Below, one piece after another: positions 5,365 through 9,427 of a DNA stretch of 9,427 nt. Positions within the stretch are counted from its first letter, which is position 1; each line of letters begins with the position of its first letter. Source of the DNA: JAAYYM01 sp964483395 (GTDB lineage Bacteria; Bacillota; Clostridia; Lachnospirales; Lachnospiraceae); assembly GCA_964483395.1 (NCBI GenBank), contig CAZABT010000107.1, forward strand, positions 1-9,427, read 5' to 3'. The translations under genes were made by a program, and so were the position numbers. The notes beneath the pieces are model-generated. The model worked only from the letters and a program-made list of their open reading frames with translations. It was not told where the DNA came from and ran no database searches.

Positions 5365-6846
5365 ATGAAAGAAAAAAGATTATTGGCTTTTGACTTTGGT
5401 GCGTCAGGCGGCAGAGCCATGATTGGCATATATGACGGCGAAACGCTTCGGCTAAAAGAGATTCACCGTTTTTCAAATGATCCGGTGACGGTCGGAGGAA
5501 CAGTTTATTGGGATATTTTAAGACTTTTCTTTGAAATCAAGCAGGGGATGATTCTGGCAAAGCATGACGGTGGCTTTGAATGTATTGGGATTGATACATG
5601 GGGCGTTGATTTCGGTCTGTTGGACGAGAAGGGAAACCTGTTGGAAAATCCGGTTCATTATCGAGATGAAAGAACCAAGGGCATGATAGAGGAGAGTTTC
5701 AAATACATACCCAGAGAGCAGTTCTACAAGCTGACAGGGAATCAGTTCATGGAATTGAATACGGTATTTCAATTGTTGGCCCTGAAGCAGCAGCGGCCGG
5801 AATTACTGGAAAGAGCCGATCAACTGTTGTTGACTCCGGATTTGTTTACTTATTTTCTGACGAATGAGAAGCACGCAGAGTATTCTATTGCATCGACAAC
5901 GCAGTTAATGAATGCAGAGGAAAGAACGTGGTCAAAGGGCATTATGGATGCACTTGGAATCCCGCAGTCTCTTTTTGCTGAAATCATTCAGAGTGGGACG
6001 ATTGCCGGTTATTTGAGTGATGCTGTCTGTACAGAATTGGAACTGAACAGTGTACCGGTTGCAGCGGTAGCTTCACATGATACGCAGAGTGCGCTGATTG
6101 CAGTTCCGGCAAAGGAGGACGACTTTATCTTTTTAAGCTGTGGAACGTGGTCATTGTTGGGCACGGAATTGAAACAGCCGATGATCAATGCAAAGTCCGA
6201 AAAATATAACATCACCAATGAGGGCGGTCATGAGAACACAATTACATTTTTAAAGAATATTATTGGTTTGTGGCTGATTCAGGAGAGCAGACGCCAATGG
6301 CTCCGCGAGGGCGAAACATACAGCTTCGGAGAACTGGAGAGTCTGGCAAAGGGTGTTACGGGTCTACAGAGTTTTGTTGATCCCGATGCACCTGAGTTTG
6401 GAACGCAGGGTAACATTCCGCGCAGAATCAGGGCTTACTGTGAGAGAACCGGACAGAAGATACCGGAGAATATCGGAGCAATCGTCAGATGCATCAATGA
6501 AAGTTTGGCACTAAAATACAGAATGGCACTTGAAGAAATTGAGGACTGTACCGGCAAGCATTATGATACGGTCTATATGGTGGGCGGTGGTACGCAGAGT
6601 AAGCTGTTGTGTCAGTTTACGGCCAATTCCTGTGGCAGACGTGTTGTGGCAGGTCCGGTAGAAGCAACGGTGCTTGGCAATCTGGCATTACAGCTTGTGG
6701 CCTTGGGTGATATCAAGGATTTGAAAGAAGCGAGAGCATTGATTGCGCGCTCTCAGGACATTACAGTGTATGAGCCGCAGAACACAGAGGCGTGGGACGA
6801 GGCATATCAGAGCTTTTGTCAAATTTCCGAGTTTATTCATTTGTAG
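5365..6846 (+). CDS. rhaB: Rhamnulokinase RhaB
   Basis: FGGY-family sugar kinase that phosphorylates L-rhamnulose to L-rhamnulose-1-phosphate in the cytoplasm. At 493 residues it matches the usual 480-495. Visible blocks: LAFDFGASGGRAM (phosphate loop 1), IGIDTWGVDFGLLDE, HYRDERT, STTQLMNA, VASHDTQSA with the likely catalytic base Asp239, SCGTWSLLG (phosphate loop 2), NEGGHENTITFLKNIIGLWL typical of rhamnulokinases, and MVGGGTQSKLLCQ with VEATVLGN (adenosine region). ATG 5365 follows GGAGG (5349-5353); an in-frame ATG at 5347 precedes this site and is rejected. L-fuculokinases of gut Firmicutes can look similar, but rhaM downstream favours rhamnose. Confidence 0.94.
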   Translation: MKEKRLLAFDFGASGGRAMIGIYDGETLRLKEIHRFSNDPVTVGGTVYWDILRLFFEIKQGMILAKHDGGFECIGIDTWGVDFGLLDEKGNLLENPVHYRDERTKGMIEESFKYIPREQFYKLTGNQFMELNTVFQLLALKQQRPELLERADQLLLTPDLFTYFLTNEKHAEYSIASTTQLMNAEERTWSKGIMDALGIPQSLFAEIIQSGTIAGYLSDAVCTELELNSVPVAAVASHDTQSALIAVPAKEDDFIFLSCGTWSLLGTELKQPMINAKSEKYNITNEGGHENTITFLKNIIGLWLIQESRRQWLREGETYSFGELESLAKGVTGLQSFVDPDAPEFGTQGNIPRRIRAYCERTGQKIPENIGAIVRCINESLALKYRMALEEIEDCTGKHYDTVYMVGGGTQSKLLCQFTANSCGRRVVAGPVEATVLGNLALQLVALGDIKDLKEARALIARSQDITVYEPQNTEAWDEAYQSFCQISEFIHL

Positions 6847-6848
6847 TG

Positions 6849-6876
6849 TTGATATTTTCAGAAAAAGTGCTATGAT
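6849..6876 (+). promoter_or_regulatory. Sigma-A type promoter before the leader ORF and membrane protein
   Basis: TTGATA (6849-6854), 16 bases, then TATGAT (6871-6876) preceded by TGC, an extended -10. It begins three bases after the rhaB stop, so the membrane protein can be transcribed apart from rhaB. Predicted start near 6883. Confidence 0.65.
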
Positions 6877-6901
6877 AGATAATGATTAGCGAGGACTAAC
6901 C

Positions 6902-6946
6902 ATGAAAAACAAAGCATTGCATTCTGAGAGGAAGCTGAGAAAATGA
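6902..6946 (+). CDS. Short basic leader ORF overlapping the membrane protein start
   Basis: Fourteen codons encode MKNKALHSERKLRK. GAGG (6891-6894) lies seven bases before its ATG. Its TGA overlaps the ATG of the next gene as ATGA (6943-6946), the classic layout for translational coupling, and it starts about 19 bases after a good predicted promoter. Nearly half its residues are Lys, Arg or His. It is too short for family recognition. It could be a regulatory leader peptide or chance; the ribosome site and the exact overlap favour translation. Confidence 0.4.
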   Translation: MKNKALHSERKLRK

Positions 6947-7620
6947 ATTATAATCGGAAAACAAATATGATATTTGCAATTTTAGCAGCAGTAGCAGGAT
7001 TCTTTTATTCCATTGCGGACTATTTATTAGAATATATGCCTTATGCGAGCGGAGAACTTGATCAATATGGAGTTGTGGAGGCAGCGTGGGTAGATATGTC
7101 CTCAGGACGTTTCGCAGTGTCACTTGCGATGTCAGCAGTTTTGACGCCGTTGTTTGTAGCGGGATACATCTGTATCTATAAGCAGATTAAGGAATCTGCA
7201 CCTAAATTGTCAAAGGCATTTGTGATGGTAGCATTGGTCGGAGGATTGAGCGACTTTTTCATTCATGCGATTCTCTGTATTATGCCGGTCACATTCAAGA
7301 GTGCATATACATTAGTCGGACAGGAAGCAGCAGTGAAGATTATGGAAGATATGACAGCAAGTTACCTTGTTCCGTTCTTCTGCTATTTTGCTTTCATTTT
7401 TGCGGGTTATGTATTATGGTTTGTCTATGCATTCGGAAAGAAAAGCATTTATCCGAAATGGTATGCCGTGGTTTTGTTGGTGGCTGTGATTGTGCAGCTG
7501 ATATGTTCAGCATCCTTTTCATTACAGGTGTTTACAATAGGCGTATTTTCAAGGCTGGAGATGACTTTCTTTCTCATTGCGGCAGTTACTGAATACAAAT
7601 TGATGAAATCAGTGAAATGA
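6943..7620 (+). CDS. Six-helix integral membrane protein of unknown function
   Basis: A 225-residue protein with about six hydrophobic helices, near 8-28, 57-79, 90-113, 141-164, 172-192 and 198-217, joined by short polar loops. There is a longer loop between helices 1 and 2 (residues 30-56) containing YMPYASGELDQYG. Acidic and aromatic residues in or near helices include SIADYLLEYMP and GGLSDFFIHAILCIMP. It resembles small uncharacterised Firmicute membrane proteins of the DUF6796 kind, but this is recall, not a search. The ATG at 6943 follows GAGAGG (6926-6931) and overlaps the leader ORF. Sitting between rhaB and rhaM with its own promoter, it might act in rhamnose use. No transporter signature is visible. 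Confidence 0.85.
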   Translation: MNYNRKTNMIFAILAAVAGFFYSIADYLLEYMPYASGELDQYGVVEAAWVDMSSGRFAVSLAMSAVLTPLFVAGYICIYKQIKESAPKLSKAFVMVALVGGLSDFFIHAILCIMPVTFKSAYTLVGQEAAVKIMEDMTASYLVPFFCYFAFIFAGYVLWFVYAFGKKSIYPKWYAVVLLVAVIVQLICSASFSLQVFTIGVFSRLEMTFFLIAAVTEYKLMKSVK

Positions 7621-7641
7621 TTTTAGTCATGCGTGCGGTCA

Positions 7642-7670
7642 TGGACGATGTGATAAAACTGTATTATAAT
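7642..7670 (+). promoter_or_regulatory. rhaM: Promoter of rhaM
   Basis: A consensus TATAAT (7665-7670) lies 17 bases after TGGACG (7642-7647), four of six matches to the -35 consensus. An imperfectly placed inverted repeat, gtgataa (7650-7656) and ttatcac (7685-7691), brackets the -10 and start region and might be an operator. Predicted start near 7677, about 32 bases before the rhaM ATG. Confidence 0.6.
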
Positions 7671-7708
7671 GGTTTAAAGTAAGCTTATCACGACGGGAGA
7701 GAACAGTT

Positions 7709-8020
7709 ATGATCAAAGGTTTCAAAATGAAATTATATGACGGAATGCAGGATGAGTATGAAAAACGTCATAATGAACTATGGCCGGAAATGGCAGATAT
7801 GATTCACGAGTATGGTGGGAAGAATTACACAATCTTCTGGGATAAAGAAACAAATATTTTGTTTGGTTACATTGAGGTTGAGGATGAAGAAAAGTGGGCG
7901 CAAGGCGCTGATACGGCAATCAACCGTAAGTGGTGGGATTTCATGGCTCCGGTGATGGAAACCAATCCTGACAACAGCCCGGTGTGCATTGATCTGAAGA
8001 ATGTATTTCATTTGGATTGA
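7709..8020 (+). CDS. rhaM: L-rhamnose mutarotase RhaM
   Basis: Small cytoplasmic enzyme (103 residues, the family's normal length) that interconverts alpha and beta L-rhamnose anomers, supplying the form used by rhamnose isomerase. The family signature is clear: EYEKRHNELWPEM with His21 matching the proposed catalytic His of E. coli RhaM, then NYTIFWDKETNILFGYIEVE, KWWDFMAPVM and NPDNSPV followed by LKNVFHLD. The start has GGGAGAG (7695-7701) about seven bases upstream. Its own promoter and the terminator at 8051-8102 make it a separate or last cistron of the rhamnose block. It strongly supports rhamnose rather than only fucose as the sugar of this locus. Confidence 0.96.
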   Translation: MIKGFKMKLYDGMQDEYEKRHNELWPEMADMIHEYGGKNYTIFWDKETNILFGYIEVEDEEKWAQGADTAINRKWWDFMAPVMETNPDNSPVCIDLKNVFHLD

Positions 8021-8050
8021 TCAGAGAGTCTGTGATGAATGGTTATAAAT

Positions 8051-8102
8051 AAAAAGCCAGCCGGGAAATGATAGGTGATATCATAATCCCTGCTGACTTT
8101 TT
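8051..8102. terminator. Bidirectional intrinsic terminator
   Basis: An A-tract stem arm (8051-8066, aaaaagccagccggga) pairs with 8087-8102 (tccctgctgacttttt), with 14 of 16 positions matching. A smaller stem, atgat with atcat, can form in the loop. The run of A on one side and T on the other lets it end transcription of rhaM on + and of the convergent HDOD gene on -. It lies between the stops of both genes. Confidence 0.88.
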
Positions 8103-8135
8103 GCTTTGTAACTATGATTTATTTTACATATATCA

Positions 8136-9359
8136 TTACAGGAAAAATACATCCTTATACCAGCAGAGAGATTGTGTATATGCTTGATATACCGTCTCCA
8201 TATCGAGATTCATGACGATCATTTGTCTGGACACCTCCTGCCAGTTGGCATGTTCATATTGCTCCATAAATTCCATGACAGGTGCAAGGTCTCCCTTTTG
8301 ATCAATCAGTGCATTGGCAATTTCTTTAGAAACATTGACCTTTTTCAGTGCTTCTTCTATGGGAAGATTCAGAATCAGATCCAGCACAGAGAACAGACCC
8401 ATCAGGAATAATTCTGAGGATTTCATAGTCAGTCCGAATAACGGAGCTAACAGCTCTGCATATTTTGCACGTAACAGGGAAAGTCTTGTTACTTCGTTCG
8501 GCCTGTCGGAGCATAGTTCTTTTGTGACGGCGGTGTTAATCCATCTTTTCAATTCTTTTTGTCCCAGCATAGCTGCGGCATGTCTGATGGTGGTAATCCC
8601 TGAATTGACACTCATTCGGTTTACCATCTTGAGCAGTTCCACAACCAAAGCAGTGTCACGGCCTATGATATCAGCAGCCTTTGTCAGCTCAAAATCTTCA
8701 TCATTTACCATTTTCAGCAATTCAAGATAATTTGCCTTTAAAGGTGCAACCTTGCCTTCTCCCTTTGTAACAGGAAGACGATAAAATTCTCCTTCAAACA
8801 TCAAGAAGCTTTCATCGGTTTTATAGGTATCAAACTGTTCTTGATTGCTTACGTTGCCAACACAGATTTTGATGTTGGGATATACCTGATTAAAATAGAT
8901 CTTTGCTTTTGCAACATCAATTTTCTTGCAATCCAAAATGATATAATCCATTAGTTTCAGGAATGATTTGCGCTGCTCAAATTCAGAAATAGGAATTTTT
9001 CTTGCTGCCATCTTATAGCCCGCCTGTTTTAATTCAATCAGTCGGCGGATGTACATTTCTTCATTTGGTATGCTGTCGTCAAAGAGGAGTACAAGTTGAT
9101 TCCTTTGCTGGCTGCACTGCTCATCTATATCGGAAAAAACTGCAATGTTTCCGACCGGTACAAATACGTCCGTTCCGGGCGAAAGCGTATCCAGTCCCAT
9201 TGCCTGTATGATTTCCAAACCGTTGACACGACCTGCCCCATCGTTCCGTCCAAAGCCCTGGGAAGCAGGATTCAGTAAATAATTCTGCTTTTGCGAAAAC
9301 AGGGAATAGGTACTTACCTTCATATTTTGATCAAAAAAAGGAATCAGCGTTGCAAGCAT
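8136..9359 (-). CDS. Degenerate EAL plus HDOD domain signalling protein (YuxH type)
   Basis: A 407-residue soluble protein. Residues 1-200 resemble a decayed EAL fold: LVLLFDD, YIRRLIELKQAGYKMAARK (position of the usual LDD strand), DYIILDCKKID (position of the DxIKID strand) and EGEFYRLP at 189-196 (position of QGYFFSKP). The EAL catalytic signature is missing, so cyclic-di-GMP hydrolysis is not expected. Residues about 205-400 are an HDOD domain: DFELTKAADIIGRDTALVVELLKMVN, then IRHAAAMLGQKELKRWI; HDOD domains lack the HD metal ligands. Such proteins are signalling scaffolds in motility, stress or development. The start at 9359 has GGAGG seven bases upstream. It is convergent with rhaM behind a terminator, so a link to the compartment is not indicated. 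Confidence 0.88.
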   Translation of the reverse strand: MLATLIPFFDQNMKVSTYSLFSQKQNYLLNPASQGFGRNDGAGRVNGLEIIQAMGLDTLSPGTDVFVPVGNIAVFSDIDEQCSQQRNQLVLLFDDSIPNEEMYIRRLIELKQAGYKMAARKIPISEFEQRKSFLKLMDYIILDCKKIDVAKAKIYFNQVYPNIKICVGNVSNQEQFDTYKTDESFLMFEGEFYRLPVTKGEGKVAPLKANYLELLKMVNDEDFELTKAADIIGRDTALVVELLKMVNRMSVNSGITTIRHAAAMLGQKELKRWINTAVTKELCSDRPNEVTRLSLLRAKYAELLAPLFGLTMKSSELFLMGLFSVLDLILNLPIEEALKKVNVSKEIANALIDQKGDLAPVMEFMEQYEHANWQEVSRQMIVMNLDMETVYQAYTQSLCWYKDVFFL

Positions 9360-9371
9360 TTTAATGCCTCC

Positions 9372-9385
9372 TTTACATATGTAAA
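9372..9385 (-). promoter_or_regulatory. Perfect 14-bp palindrome in the HDOD gene leader
   Basis: TTTACATATGTAAA is fully self-complementary and lies between the predicted transcription start (near 9391) and the ribosome site, a typical repressor operator position. Its half ATGTAAA is also the core of the 13-bp array at 4307-4397. Confidence 0.5.
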
Positions 9386-9397
9386 CAATATATGATT

Positions 9398-9426
9398 AGT
9401 ATAGCAAAATATCGTGGTTTCCGCAA
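9398..9426 (-). promoter_or_regulatory. Promoter of the HDOD gene
   Basis: On the minus strand TTGCGG (9426-9421), 17 bases, then TATACT (9403-9398), with TGC directly before the -10. Spacing is ideal and the gene starts about 30 bases after the predicted transcription start. Confidence 0.7.
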
Positions 9427-9427
9427 G

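Noticed and set aside
7606..7623. Six-bp hairpin aaatca/tgattt over the stop of the membrane protein gene
   Set aside because: Short AT-only-rich stem with no U-run or second copy; it lacks the second hairpin and the conserved strings of the BMC-H elements.

Overview
The window is the 3' part of a bacterial microcompartment (BMC) operon joined to L-rhamnose catabolism genes. It most likely comes from an anaerobic Firmicute of the Lachnospiraceae type: strong AGGAGG-like ribosome sites, moderate GC, a Gram-positive style DeoR regulator and a YuxH-type HDOD protein. The shell and enzyme set (PduA-like BMC-H proteins, PduL, a BMC-P vertex protein, PduS, PduT) next to rhamnulokinase and rhamnose mutarotase fits a fucose/rhamnose to 1,2-propanediol compartment of the glycyl-radical (GRM) class. 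The signature enzyme, aldolase and aldehyde dehydrogenase are not here and would be expected upstream of base 1.

Layout, all + strand up to 8020: BMC-H (5' truncated, 1-260); a 250-base gap of hairpins and tandem repeats; a divergent BMC-H with a C-terminal tail (514-885); a second PduA-like BMC-H (932-1210); an 18-bp repeat array; pduL (1397-2035); BMC-P (2060-2332); pduS (2359-3717); pduT (3772-4314); a seven-copy 13-bp array; a DeoR-family regulator (4455-5213); rhaB (5365-6846); a 14-codon leader ORF overlapping a six-helix membrane protein (6943-7620); rhaM (7709-8020). A bidirectional terminator (8051-8102) separates these from a convergent minus-strand gene for a degenerate EAL plus HDOD protein (8136-9359), which has its own promoter and a 14-bp palindrome in its leader.

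How the genes work together (inference from known families): rhaM and rhaB start rhamnose breakdown (anomer interconversion, then rhamnulose phosphorylation). Aldol cleavage gives lactaldehyde, and hence 1,2-propanediol. The compartment converts propanediol through propionaldehyde to propionyl-CoA, which PduL turns into propionyl phosphate while recycling CoA. PduS and PduT would carry electrons across the shell, and BMC-H, BMC-T and BMC-P proteins build it.

The most unusual content is between genes. After two paralogous PduA-like genes there is a two-hairpin element whose first stem encloses the stop codon. Comparing the two copies, six base pairs differ and all six differences keep pairing. 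In addition, three tandem arrays of unrelated sequence and period (95, 18 and 13 bp) each start at, over or shortly after the stop codon of a shell-protein gene.
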